From assembly GCA_964528675.1 (NCBI GenBank), contig CAZGTU010000013.1, positions 7,189 to 71,188 on the forward strand: a stretch of DNA of 64,000 nucleotides, read 5' to 3'. Positions 37,389 through 46,567 of the stretch are shown here, one piece after another. The position numbers and the translations under genes were made by a program. A model generated the notes under the pieces. That model was not told where the DNA came from. It made no database searches and saw only the letters and a list, made by a program, of their open reading frames with translations. The stretch's first letter is position 1, and each line of letters opens with the position of its first letter. Source of the DNA: CAYRTD01 sp964528675. Lineage in GTDB: Bacteria > Bacteroidota > Bacteroidia > Bacteroidales > GCA-2748055.

Positions 37389-37505
37389 ACGGTTACCTGC
37401 CCGCCGACGCAAAAGCCAGAGCGATGACAGGCGGGAACGATTCCACGATTCAACAATCTTACCTTATCCTCTCCTAGTGATACGGCCCCGCCGTGGCGAA
37501 CTTTT
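37389..37505. repeat. GC-rich intergenic repeat-like block
   Basis: Within the 638-nt gap 37237-37874 this block has a sharply higher GC content and contains the separated arms CCCGCC ... GGCGGG (37400-37435) and CCCCGCCGTGGCG. It resembles the dispersed intergenic palindromes seen at other gene borders in the window. No frame is convincing. Confidence 0.4.
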
Positions 37506-37550
37506 TTCTAACATTTAAACTAAACTATAACTTATGAAAAAATTATAAAA

Positions 37551-37631
37551 CTAAAAATGCAGGCATCTACATTTAAGGTATAATGCCTGCAAAATTAATA
37601 TAGGTTAAAAGTTCCGGTATTTCCCGGAACT
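37551..37631 (-). terminator. Two terminator-type hairpins downstream of the DISM regulator gene
   Basis: TGCAGGCAT / ATGCCTGCA (arms 37558-37566 and 37583-37591) is followed on the minus strand by a T5 run and further T-rich sequence. AGTTCCGG / CCGGAACT (37610-37617 and 37624-37631) is followed by TTTT. Both lie 240-320 nt after the regulator stop codon, far for simple termination, so a small RNA in this interval is possible. Confidence 0.5.
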
Positions 37632-37874
37632 TTGTTGACGGGTTAAATAACCCTGACCATGTAAGTAGGTCCTGTCGCTTTATATGGATAGTTGTTGTCG
37701 TTTTATGTGATTACAATAATACAAAAAATCAAAATAAAAAACAAGCATAAAATGATGATAATCAAATAGTTAAAATAGATATTTTACGCTTTTTGACTAA
37801 ATGATAATATTCATAACTTGCTGTATGAAAAAAGTTTTAGAAACTGCAAGGAGAGAGCATATACCGGAAAATGA

Positions 37875-39755
37875 CTAAGAATTTTTTTTGACTTCGGGCT
37901 TACGGTTCCGGGAAAATAATATCCAACGACTCCATCCTTCGTCCAGGCTACCCTTTTTTCGTGGATATGATTTCATGATATCCATAATCTTTTTCCGAAA
38001 ATACCATACTGTTTGTTTCCTGAGATCCAGCATTTCCGAAAGTGAGTCAATGGTAAGGTTTTTTCCGCTATTGACAAGGAAAAGTAGGTAAAAGGCCTTG
38101 GTAATGGGAAATTTTGTGTGTGCGAAAATGGTATCTGAAGTTATTCTTTCGATATAATTGCATCTGGAACATCGTCTGGAATAGGGAGTGTTTCCTGCAG
38201 AATACTTTTGATATCCGCATTTTTTGCATCTGTATCCTGATGACCACTTAAGCCTATCAAGAAAACGATAACAACTTTCATCATCAGGGTATATTTCCTG
38301 GAATTCATTGAAGGTGACAGTTTTTTGCATGACCCTGTTCATGGAAATTTTTTTTACTTCATCCGCAAGATTCCGGTTACTTTCTTCAAGAAAGCGGTTA
38401 ATTTCAAGGATAACATTATTGGCTTCTTCGAGATCATGGGTTCGTTCTTTGACCTTTTTTTCCAGTTTCCGGTTGATTTCGTCCTTAAGTGCTTCATTCT
38501 CGTTGAGCTGGTTAATCATCTGATTTTGAAGTCTCGTATTTTCCTCAAGGTATTCTATGGTTTTTTTGTGAGTGCTGATTTGTTCTTTTTTAAGCACACG
38601 AAACCGGTCGGCAAGTGCAAGGGAGAAAAAGAACATTTCAACCACTCCGGTTCGGTACATAGAAAACCAGGGTAGTACATTGTAGGGGATGAGTCCGATA
38701 TTCTCCAGGGAATGAATAATTAATCCAAGGTAAAGAACTGATAATCCCACTAAAAAGTACCGGGCAGGTTTATAACCTTCCCTTAAACGGACTATGCCTG
38801 ATATATAGGCAGTGAAAAGAAGAAGATTATCGACATAAGGACTATATAAATGGGGAATATTGAAAACAGTGCCGGTAATATAGATAATCACTCTTGCGTA
38901 AATGGCAGTTAAGATTAAACTGTCAAGAAAAGGAGAGTTTTTCTTTAATTCAAGCAATCCACGTGCATAAAAGAGTAGAAAAATAGTCATTAAGGCAAAG
39001 GGAACAGTGTAAAGGTCCCGGTGCCATGGAATGGAGACATAGCTTAAGGGAATCAGGATTATTCCCCAGTCAACCAGGGCAAAAAGCGCAAATGAAAAAA
39101 CATATAGAGCATAAAAGAGATATGTTTTTTCCTTCAATTTAAAAAAGAAGATGAGACTGAAAATAGTTGCGATAACGATAATCCCAAAAAATGATCCATA
39201 AAATAAATTTTGTGGTATTATCTCAGCAATAAAATCATCATAAGATTTACTGATAAATCCTAATCCCGTGTCATAGTCCGATTGCACTTTCAAATAGAAC
39301 CACCGGTCTGTATAATTGGGCAGAGGAAAACTTATGTTATAGTTCGGTAGGGGCCAGCCGGAAAATTTTTGAGATATACCACTTTTCATAGCGTTCAGCC
39401 GACCTTTACCATCCAGGAAGTATATTTCGGCGATTTTGAAACGGGGTGCCATTTGTAATATCCAATGGTTCATCTTTGCATCGGACAGAACCCTGAATTT
39501 TATCCAGTAAATGCTATCTTTTTTTAAAGCCGAATTTGGGACAAGAGGACTGAAGAGGCTATCCGCTTTTCCTTCCAGAAGGTCATATATAGTGAAATTA
39601 ACCGAGCCTTCAGGAATAATCTGATCATAACGTGCACGCGAAATACCCTGATCATTGTATTCAATAATCCCGGGATGCTGTTGCCCTGAAAGCATTGGCA
39701 GAATGAGAATACTCAGACATAAGCTGATATTTAAAATCCGAATGCTTTTAACCAT
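37875..39755 (-). CDS. 7TM-DISM receptor fused to an IS1595-transposase-type zinc ribbon/HTH
   Basis: 626 residues. Signal peptide 1-24; extracellular 7TMR-DISM sensor (DISMED2-like, about 30-180: WIKFRVLSDAKMNHWILQMAP, RWFYLKVQSD); seven membrane helices about 184-385; a long coiled coil 386-472 (INRKLEKKVKERTHDLEEAN) of the kind that normally leads into a histidine-kinase HisKA domain. In place of the kinase is a domain matching the N-terminal part of IS1595-family transposases: YPDDESCYRFLDRLKW, Cys pairs C510/C513 and C529/C532, TSDTIFAHTKFPITKAFYLLF, then a helix-turn-helix (SLSEMLDLRKQTVWYFRKKI). No DDE nuclease domain is present. It is probably a membrane-bound DNA-binding regulator. 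It overlaps the thioesterase gene by 25 nt and lies between two divergent glycan clusters. Confidence 0.9.
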   Translation of the reverse strand: MVKSIRILNISLCLSILILPMLSGQQHPGIIEYNDQGISRARYDQIIPEGSVNFTIYDLLEGKADSLFSPLVPNSALKKDSIYWIKFRVLSDAKMNHWILQMAPRFKIAEIYFLDGKGRLNAMKSGISQKFSGWPLPNYNISFPLPNYTDRWFYLKVQSDYDTGLGFISKSYDDFIAEIIPQNLFYGSFFGIIVIATIFSLIFFFKLKEKTYLFYALYVFSFALFALVDWGIILIPLSYVSIPWHRDLYTVPFALMTIFLLFYARGLLELKKNSPFLDSLILTAIYARVIIYITGTVFNIPHLYSPYVDNLLLFTAYISGIVRLREGYKPARYFLVGLSVLYLGLIIHSLENIGLIPYNVLPWFSMYRTGVVEMFFFSLALADRFRVLKKEQISTHKKTIEYLEENTRLQNQMINQLNENEALKDEINRKLEKKVKERTHDLEEANNVILEINRFLEESNRNLADEVKKISMNRVMQKTVTFNEFQEIYPDDESCYRFLDRLKWSSGYRCKKCGYQKYSAGNTPYSRRCSRCNYIERITSDTIFAHTKFPITKAFYLLFLVNSGKNLTIDSLSEMLDLRKQTVWYFRKKIMDIMKSYPRKKGSLDEGWSRWILFSRNRKPEVKKNS

Positions 39756-40126
39756 TTCTCGTCCGGGATTATCATTTTTCTGCTTTTCAAATTGAATAGT
39801 GCAGTTGTGAAGATCGCCTTGCTGAAGATTGTTCCCCTGGAATCTCTCATGACCTGGTCAAAATAAAACAATTTAGATCCCTTGCGACGACTAATGGTTT
39901 CGATGATTACCTTTTGACCAGGCCTCAACTCATTGCTGAACCTTACGGTTACTTCCAGGATAACAGGACCTGTATTATGTTTCCTGATTGTTTCTTCTCC
40001 AAGGCCACTCTTTCGAAGAATATCCCATCTGGCATCTTCATAAAGCCTCAGATATTGAGCATTATTCATATGTCCGTAATTATCGAGCAGATCTTCCGTA
40101 ACAGTGAATTTGTATGAAAATGGCAT
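39731..40126 (-). CDS. Hotdog-fold acyl-CoA thioesterase (YbgC/4HBT-like)
   Basis: 131 residues from the ATG at 40126; the frame runs 30 nt further to a TTG. The 4HBT hotdog pattern is clear: TVTEDLLDNYGHMNNAQYLRLYEDARWDIL (strand, catalytic-loop Asp and central helix), VILEVTVRFSNELRPGQKVIIET and FDQVMRDSRGTIFSKAIFTTALF. Expected to hydrolyse acyl-CoA thioesters in the cytosol; chain specificity unknown. Its 3' end overlaps the start of the DISM-transposase fusion gene by 25 nt, so the two are translated as a coupled pair, although a functional link is not obvious. Confidence 0.87.
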   Translation of the reverse strand: MPFSYKFTVTEDLLDNYGHMNNAQYLRLYEDARWDILRKSGLGEETIRKHNTGPVILEVTVRFSNELRPGQKVIIETISRRKGSKLFYFDQVMRDSRGTIFSKAIFTTALFNLKSRKMIIPDEKWLKAFGF

Positions 40127-40349
40127 TTTTTGAAAAGTTTTTTGCGAGTTAGTCAAATTCCGTAAAATTTACAACGCATAGTTGAATTTTTTATTTGAAT
40201 TTCAAATTATCAGAAATTTAGTTGTTCGTGATCATACACAGGGGTGTTATTTTAAATATCTGATATATAATAGTATAAGATTATATTTATTTGAAAATCC
40301 ATAATTATTCCTTATTCTTGTATAGGAAAACTATCCAACTTTAGAGGTA

Positions 40350-40517
40350 GTGGCTAATATTCTTGAAAGATTACAACGAAAAATGATCCATTTTTTTGAT
40401 GAAGAATATCCATTTGCAGATTCAATGCCGGAATGTTTAAGTCTTGAAGAAACACATTTTGCTTGTGCAAACCGGCACAAGAAAATAGACAAATCAATGC
40501 CAAATAAATACAACTAA
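40350..40517 (+). CDS. Possible small ORF just before the GH78-like gene
   Basis: A frame open from about 40324 ends at TAA 40515-40517, one base before the ATG of the next gene. Usable starts are GTG 40350 (55 aa) or ATG 40383 (44 aa). The predicted product, containing ILERLQRKMIHFFDEEYPFA and THFACANRHKKIDKSM, reads like real protein rather than noise, but I do not recognise it. It could be a coupled small protein or the tail of a decayed gene. The surrounding gap 40157-40349 is AT-rich with no other feature. Confidence 0.3.
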   Translation: MANILERLQRKMIHFFDEEYPFADSMPECLSLEETHFACANRHKKIDKSMPNKYN

Positions 40518-40518
40518 T

Positions 40519-43419
40519 ATGAGAATAGCATATTTTATCATTGGAGTATTATTATTCGCAGGCTGTCAACCCGCTGAAATAGAGGAAAAATATAATCCGG
40601 AAGCCGATCTGGTATGGATAGATGATCAGGGCGAAGGTAGACAGGTTTATCTCGCATTCAGAAAGGATTTTAAATTGGGAGAAGATCCTGCCGGTGAGAT
40701 CCATTTATATGCCCATGCACGTTACCATCTGTATGTAAATGGCAATTTTATTAATTTCGGTCCGGTGAGAGCTTATGCAGAATCACCGGAATATGACAGT
40801 TATGACATTTCAGATTATCTCGAACCCGGTAAAAATTTTATTGTTATTAAGGTAGTGAATGACGGTATGATCACCTATCAGGTACCGGTAGGACCGGGAG
40901 CTTTCATCAGTTGGGGTAAACTGAATAGCGATAATGGTGAAACAGATCTTTCTACACCGGGTGATTGGAAAGTTATTCCATTAAAAGGCTATGATCCCAC
41001 TTCACCCAAAATGACTTTCGCGACAGGCGCAGTTGAAAAATATGATGCTCGCAAAGATCCGTCCGACATTCTTGCTTATGATTGTGATCTGTCTGAATGG
41101 AAAGATGTTACCCCACTTGCTGATCAGACTGTTTATGATGATTTCATTCCCAGGACTATTCCACACCTGACCCAGGAAGAAAGACTTCCTTTATCCGTTT
41201 TAGGTCTCTATGAGCTAAAGGATGATGAGGTAATGTATTCATTCAGGGTAAAAGCACCCGACAGGAACCGGGAAGAGTTTGGAAAGAACAGGATAGCTTT
41301 TGCGCAAACCTATATTTATTCTCCCGTCAAACAAACCATTAATGCCGGATTATGGTGGGGAGATTATTTTGTGAATGGAAAAGGTCCACTCACTCAATAC
41401 ACTGAAAAACCATCAAAATTATACAGAAGAGATTATCCCATTTCCTTTGAAAAAGGTTGGAATCATTTTTTTATCCGTTATGGGATTGTTTGGGCTTCCT
41501 GGGATTATTATATGACAGTACCTGAAGATGCAGGCCTTGTATTCTCCCCTGATAAAGACATGAATGATGATATCGCCTTTATCACTGCCGGACCTTTCCC
41601 GGATGAGGAAGAAGAAAAAGCGAGAGATCTGGCTTATCCTTTTGAGGATAGGGATATATTAAAAGATTTCAGTGTTAACTGGGTGGAAAAACCCAAATCC
41701 GAGACTGCCGGTAATCCGGCTTTCGAAGTTGCATGGAGTTATTTTGACAGCCTGATTGATCATGGCAGGGAACTGAACAGGGAAGGACATGAGATCGTTG
41801 ATCACGGAAAACACGTGCCTGAGCCTTTTAACCTGGAGGGAGGTAAGGATTATGCCCTGATTTATGATATGGGAGAAAAAACACTTGGAAGGATATTTAT
41901 TGATGCTGAATCTCCTGAAGGAACAACATTCAATGTTGTATTTACTGAAGATACCATTGGTAATCGTCCGTGGACACTTAAAAGGGTTGGATTATATACC
42001 GGGGCAAGATTTACCAGTGCTGCCGGTAAAGACTACTTTGAAACTTTTAAGCCTTATGGGGCCAAATTTTTACAGGTGAATGTGATAAATGCATCGGGTC
42101 CTGTGAAGATCAATAAAATTGGCATGGTCAGCCAGATATATCCATATGAGAAGACCGGGAAGTTTGAATGTTCTGATCCGTTAATGAACAGGATATGGGA
42201 AATGGGCTGGAGGACGCTAGAAGTCTGTTCCGAGGATACCTATACCGATACACCTTACAGGGAAAGAGGACTTTATGCAGGAGATGCCCTTCCGCAATAT
42301 GCCATTGCCCTGGTTACTTCAGGTGATTCACGCCTGATGAAAAGAAGTATCCGGGTTTTTGCTGATATGTACAGAGATCTTATGGTGCCTAAGGCCGAAA
42401 GAAGAAGAGCATCGGTCAACCATATGGCCGATTATCCACTTGCTACATTGATAAGTTATCTTTGGTCGGTAGCTATGACAAAAGATATTGAGTTTGCGGA
42501 GGAATTCTACGAAGAATACCGGAACATGCTTCTTAACTATATGGACCGGCAAATGGAATCCGGGCTGTATGATCATGACCGGGCTTTCATTGAATGGACC
42601 CAAATTGATAAGAATGCTAATCTGACAACCATTCAGTCCATGATCATTTATTCTCTTGAATCATTTGCCTGGCTGGCAGAAGAGCTTGGATATTCTGATG
42701 ATGCTGCAAAATTCAGGGAAGAAGCTTCCCGGGCAAAAGAAATAATGCTTGAAAAATGCTGGGATGATGAAGAATTGGCTTTTCATGACGGATTTCGTGA
42801 AGGAGAACAGATCGATCATCATTATCCCATCTCTTCCGCCTGGCCGGTAATGTTTGGTCAAACCAATGAAATGCAGGAAAAACATATCAAGGATCATTTT
42901 ATAAAAACACTCACTGAAATTGGTGATGAAGACCGAAAGAGAGCAACAACTCCTTATGGTGCGTTCTATATTTTGGAAGCACTTTATCAGCTTGGTATGG
43001 AAGATTTTGCCGAATTTTTCATTCGCAAATACTGGTCAGCAATGATCTATAAACATAATGATACTGCCTGGGAAAACTTTGGTGATGGTTCCGATGGCAG
43101 CGGACAGGGGACACTCAGTCATGCATGGAGTGGACATCCCACTTATTTTATGTCTACCCGTGTACTGGGGGTTCGTCTTGGTTTCCCGGAGATTCGTTTT
43201 CATGATAAGGTCTTCATTAAACCTCAATCAGCTAATATCACATGGGCAAAAGGAATTGTGCCTCATCCCCTGGGGCTGGTAGAGGTAGACTGGCGTATTG
43301 CAGGAGATAAATTATTTTTGAATTATTCAGCACCAGAGGGTGCAGAAGTAATTATTGAGCCACAGGGGAAGCTTGCCGAAAAAGAATTGATTGTAAATAA
43401 AAAACCAATGACCAAATAA
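40519..43419 (+). CDS. GH78-like alpha-L-rhamnosidase lipoprotein
   Basis: 966 residues with an SPII signal (lipobox FAGC, residue 16). The N-terminal beta-sandwich (about 30-180, VYLAFRKDFKL ... HLYVNGNFINFGPVRAY) has the family's lectin-like fold, followed by a second sandwich and an (alpha/alpha)6 barrel from about residue 550. The motif equivalent to DCPQRDERLGWMGD appears as DTPYRERGLYAGD (about 579-591), so the catalytic Glu and Asp are kept but the Cys/Gln/Asp positions differ, marking a divergent GH78 subgroup. The substrate may not be a simple rhamnoside. First gene of the plus-strand cluster; GH106-like and sulfatase genes follow at 9 and 13 nt. Confidence 0.85.
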   Translation: MRIAYFIIGVLLFAGCQPAEIEEKYNPEADLVWIDDQGEGRQVYLAFRKDFKLGEDPAGEIHLYAHARYHLYVNGNFINFGPVRAYAESPEYDSYDISDYLEPGKNFIVIKVVNDGMITYQVPVGPGAFISWGKLNSDNGETDLSTPGDWKVIPLKGYDPTSPKMTFATGAVEKYDARKDPSDILAYDCDLSEWKDVTPLADQTVYDDFIPRTIPHLTQEERLPLSVLGLYELKDDEVMYSFRVKAPDRNREEFGKNRIAFAQTYIYSPVKQTINAGLWWGDYFVNGKGPLTQYTEKPSKLYRRDYPISFEKGWNHFFIRYGIVWASWDYYMTVPEDAGLVFSPDKDMNDDIAFITAGPFPDEEEEKARDLAYPFEDRDILKDFSVNWVEKPKSETAGNPAFEVAWSYFDSLIDHGRELNREGHEIVDHGKHVPEPFNLEGGKDYALIYDMGEKTLGRIFIDAESPEGTTFNVVFTEDTIGNRPWTLKRVGLYTGARFTSAAGKDYFETFKPYGAKFLQVNVINASGPVKINKIGMVSQIYPYEKTGKFECSDPLMNRIWEMGWRTLEVCSEDTYTDTPYRERGLYAGDALPQYAIALVTSGDSRLMKRSIRVFADMYRDLMVPKAERRRASVNHMADYPLATLISYLWSVAMTKDIEFAEEFYEEYRNMLLNYMDRQMESGLYDHDRAFIEWTQIDKNANLTTIQSMIIYSLESFAWLAEELGYSDDAAKFREEASRAKEIMLEKCWDDEELAFHDGFREGEQIDHHYPISSAWPVMFGQTNEMQEKHIKDHFIKTLTEIGDEDRKRATTPYGAFYILEALYQLGMEDFAEFFIRKYWSAMIYKHNDTAWENFGDGSDGSGQGTLSHAWSGHPTYFMSTRVLGVRLGFPEIRFHDKVFIKPQSANITWAKGIVPHPLGLVEVDWRIAGDKLFLNYSAPEGAEVIIEPQGKLAEKELIVNKKPMTK

Positions 43420-43428
43420 TATTCAGAC

Positions 43429-46400
43429 ATGAAAAAGCTATTCTTATTTATTTTTTCTGCTTTTCTGCTCTTTTCCTGTGAAAAAATTAAAGACACAGGA
43501 ACAGCGGACCGTATAAATTCCTTTGATAAAATCTCCGAATCTTTTGCAGACCCTCCAGCGAAATACCGTACGGTACCTTTCTGGGTATGGAATGAAAAAG
43601 TGACTCAGCAAATGATCGATGAGCAACTCGAAGATTTCCACGAAAAGGGTTTTGGTGGGGTTTTCGTACATCCGAGATATGGACTGATCACTGAATATGT
43701 ATCTGCGGAATGGTTTGATCTGGTAAAGTATGCCAAAGAAAAGGCAGAATCTTTGGGAATGTATCTCTGGTTGTACGACGAGAATTCATTTCCCAGTGGT
43801 TTTGCAGGTGGGCATGTTCCTGCTCAGATGCCCCAATCCTATGAGAATGGCATCGCTATGAGAAAACATGAAATGAAAATTTTTGAGCCGGATACTTTGC
43901 TTTCGTGGATAGCATTCTATGAGAGGAAGGGTGATGGATATGTGCCGGTAAGCAAAGACAAATATGCTGATTATTCGGGAAGGGAAGGACAGTTTGTAGG
44001 AATTGAGAAGCTTTTCTACCAGCCGTCCAAATGGTTCGGGGGTTATACCTATGTGGATCTCATTCAACCCGGTGTAACTGAAAAATTCATAGAGATTACA
44101 ATGACAGGATATGAACAAACAATTGGTGAAGATTTTGGCGATGTAGTACCGGGCGTCTTTACAGATGAACCAAATATAAGTCCCCGTTCAAAGGACGCAA
44201 TCCGGTGGACATCCGATCTTTTTGAAGTTTTTGAAAACACCTGGGGTTATTCCATCGAAGAACATCTTGTAAGTCTGTTCAAGGAAACCGGAGAATGGCA
44301 AAAAGTAAGACATAACTATTATTCAGTGTTGCTTGATCTTTTCATTGAAAGATGGTCGATACCCTGGTATGAATATACTGAAGAGAAGAATTTAAAATGG
44401 ACCGGGCATTATTGGGAGCATGGCTGGCCAAATCCCGTGCATGGCGGTGATAATATGGCTATGTATGCCTATCACCAGGTTCCGGGCATCGATATGTTAT
44501 TCAATACTATGAAAGAAAGACCCGATCAGTTTGGAAATGTCAGGGCAGTGAAGGAACTTTCATCGGTGGCCAACCAGTTTGGTAGGAGTAGGGCATTGTC
44601 AGAAACATATGGTGCCTCGGGATATGAGCTAAGTTTTCATGATATGAAACGTAATGGAGACTGGCAATATGCCCTGGGTGTTAATTTGATGAATCAACAC
44701 TTATCTTATCAGTCCATGCTTGGAGATCGTAAGCACGATTTTCCGCAAACCTTTTCCTATCATACTCCCTGGTGGGATGAATATAAGGTACAGGCTGATT
44801 ATTTTGCCCGACTTTCACTGGCACTTTCATCGGGTTTCCAGGTGAATCATATCCTTGTTATTGAACCCACTACAACAGCCTGGATGCATTATATAGCCGG
44901 TGCAGAAAACAGTGAACTAAATGAAATCAGAGATGATTTTCACCGGTTTATCAATGAAATGGAATACCTGAAACTTGAATATGATCTTGCAGCAGAAAAA
45001 ACCATGGAGGATTTCGGTTCTGTGATGGATGACCGGCTGGTAATCGGAGAAAGATCCTATTCAACTGTGGTAATTCCCTATGGCTTAACAAATCTTGACA
45101 GGAGTACTCTCATTCTCATTGAGGAATTTCTTATGGAAGGTGGTGAACTGATCTCATTTGAAACCTATCCTGATTTTGTTGATGGAGTGAAAACGACGGA
45201 AGTGAAGGAACTATTTGAGGAATACAGCGATCAGGTTGAAATCATGAATAAGCCTCGTGAGTCCTCTCTTCCTGATCTTGTGGTGAGCGGCGAGCTTGAG
45301 TTCTCGCCTCTGGAACAGGCTGAATTTGTTTACTTTATGAGGCGACAGCTGGAGGACGGAGATATATTGTTCCTGGCCAATTTTGATCAGGAAGCCACTA
45401 AAAAATTCAGTTTGAAAGCTGAGAATGTTGAAGATATGGTAGAATTGGACCCGGTTACAGGAAAAATATACAAAACTGAATTTGAGAAAACATCCGGTGG
45501 AGTTCTATTTAATGTAGAACTTGAAGATGCAGGGAGCAGGCTGTATTTTCTGTCCGATGAGAAAACAGATGTTGAAGCTTTGGAAAAGGAAATATGGGAA
45601 GCTACTGAAGAAAAGGAAATTTTTATAACCGGGATACGGCGGAACGACCCGAATGTAATTGTACTGGATTACAATAGCCTTGAATTTATTGAGGATGGTG
45701 AAACCACCGGAGAACTGATGTATTTCTATTCTGCACACGATAAAATATACCGGAAACACGGTTTCCCTGATAATCCCTGGGTTTCATCCAGTCAGTTCAA
45801 AACAGAAATTGTTGATCGTGACACCTTTGGAATAAACAGTGGTTTTAAAGCAGGATATCCCGTGTTTATAAATGAAGGAACCGATCTTTCCACTATAAAC
45901 CTGGTGATTGAAAGACCGGGTCTTTATAATGTTTTTATAAACGATATCCGTCTAAAACCCTTGCAGGACCAATACTACCTGGATAAAGGCATGGGAGTTT
46001 ATCCTGCGGGAGAAGCTTTAAAGCCAGGGAAGAACCTAATTACCCTGATTGGTCAGCCTTTTTCAGTATTTCATGAGCTGGCCCCTGTTTTTCTGACAGG
46101 TAATTTCTCCGTTCAGCCTGTTGAGCAAGGATTTGAGATCTCACAGGAGATTCCTCTTTCACTGGGATCCTGGAAGGAGTATGGTCTTCCGTTTTATCCC
46201 GGTGAAGTTACCTATCTGGCAGAATTTGAAATGGAAAGTCCATTGAAGGCAAAACTTGACCTGAATGACTGGAGCGCAAGCTGCGTCACTGTCAGTGTTA
46301 ATGATTCAAAAGAGATGGTACTGTGGACTCCTTATGAGAAAGATATCAGTAAATGGTTGAAAGAAGGAATAAATAAGGTAGAGATAAGCCTGAACGGAAG

Positions 46401-46554
46401 TTTGAAAAATCTTATAGGTCCTCATCATAATGTGAACCGGAAAGGAATTGTCACTCCCTGGAGTTTTAAGTACGCCCCGGAAGAGCAGCCCCCCGGTGAA
46501 GAATACGATTTGATGAAATATGGATTATTCAGCGATCCTGTAATTAAAAAATAA
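43429..46554 (+). CDS. GH106-like glycoside hydrolase lipoprotein
   Basis: 1041 residues, SPII signal with lipobox LFSC (residue 17). The catalytic barrel shows hallmark phrases of GH106 alpha-L-rhamnosidases and relatives: PPAKYRTVPFWVWNEKVT, LEDFHEKGFGGVFVHPRYGLITEYVS, YLWLYDENSFPSGFAGGHV, VVPGVFTDEPNI, GHYWEHGWPNP and SRALSETYGASGYELSFHDMK. The C-terminus (about 900-1040) is a GH2-like jelly roll (CVTVSVNDSKEMVLWTPYEKDI). Conserved Glu residues in TDEPN and SETYG are the likely catalytic pair. Expected to cleave alpha-rhamnosyl or related linkages of a branched polysaccharide at the cell envelope. Tightly linked to its neighbours. Confidence 0.88.
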   Translation: MKKLFLFIFSAFLLFSCEKIKDTGTADRINSFDKISESFADPPAKYRTVPFWVWNEKVTQQMIDEQLEDFHEKGFGGVFVHPRYGLITEYVSAEWFDLVKYAKEKAESLGMYLWLYDENSFPSGFAGGHVPAQMPQSYENGIAMRKHEMKIFEPDTLLSWIAFYERKGDGYVPVSKDKYADYSGREGQFVGIEKLFYQPSKWFGGYTYVDLIQPGVTEKFIEITMTGYEQTIGEDFGDVVPGVFTDEPNISPRSKDAIRWTSDLFEVFENTWGYSIEEHLVSLFKETGEWQKVRHNYYSVLLDLFIERWSIPWYEYTEEKNLKWTGHYWEHGWPNPVHGGDNMAMYAYHQVPGIDMLFNTMKERPDQFGNVRAVKELSSVANQFGRSRALSETYGASGYELSFHDMKRNGDWQYALGVNLMNQHLSYQSMLGDRKHDFPQTFSYHTPWWDEYKVQADYFARLSLALSSGFQVNHILVIEPTTTAWMHYIAGAENSELNEIRDDFHRFINEMEYLKLEYDLAAEKTMEDFGSVMDDRLVIGERSYSTVVIPYGLTNLDRSTLILIEEFLMEGGELISFETYPDFVDGVKTTEVKELFEEYSDQVEIMNKPRESSLPDLVVSGELEFSPLEQAEFVYFMRRQLEDGDILFLANFDQEATKKFSLKAENVEDMVELDPVTGKIYKTEFEKTSGGVLFNVELEDAGSRLYFLSDEKTDVEALEKEIWEATEEKEIFITGIRRNDPNVIVLDYNSLEFIEDGETTGELMYFYSAHDKIYRKHGFPDNPWVSSSQFKTEIVDRDTFGINSGFKAGYPVFINEGTDLSTINLVIERPGLYNVFINDIRLKPLQDQYYLDKGMGVYPAGEALKPGKNLITLIGQPFSVFHELAPVFLTGNFSVQPVEQGFEISQEIPLSLGSWKEYGLPFYPGEVTYLAEFEMESPLKAKLDLNDWSASCVTVSVNDSKEMVLWTPYEKDISKWLKEGINKVEISLNGSLKNLIGPHHNVNRKGIVTPWSFKYAPEEQPPGEEYDLMKYGLFSDPVIKK

Positions 46555-46567
46555 TCTTTGCCTGAAA

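Noticed and set aside
37875..38360. Possibility that the IS1595-like part is an inserted transposon remnant disrupting a histidine kinase gene
   Set aside because: The frame is continuous with a well-formed coiled coil, no inverted repeats or target duplication flank the domain, and the zinc ribbon and HTH look intact. This favours a true fusion, although comparison with relatives would be decisive.
40331..40513. 60-codon minus-strand frame before the GH78-like gene
   Set aside because: The opposite-strand frame ending at 40517 looks more protein-like and is better placed; the minus frame has no start context.
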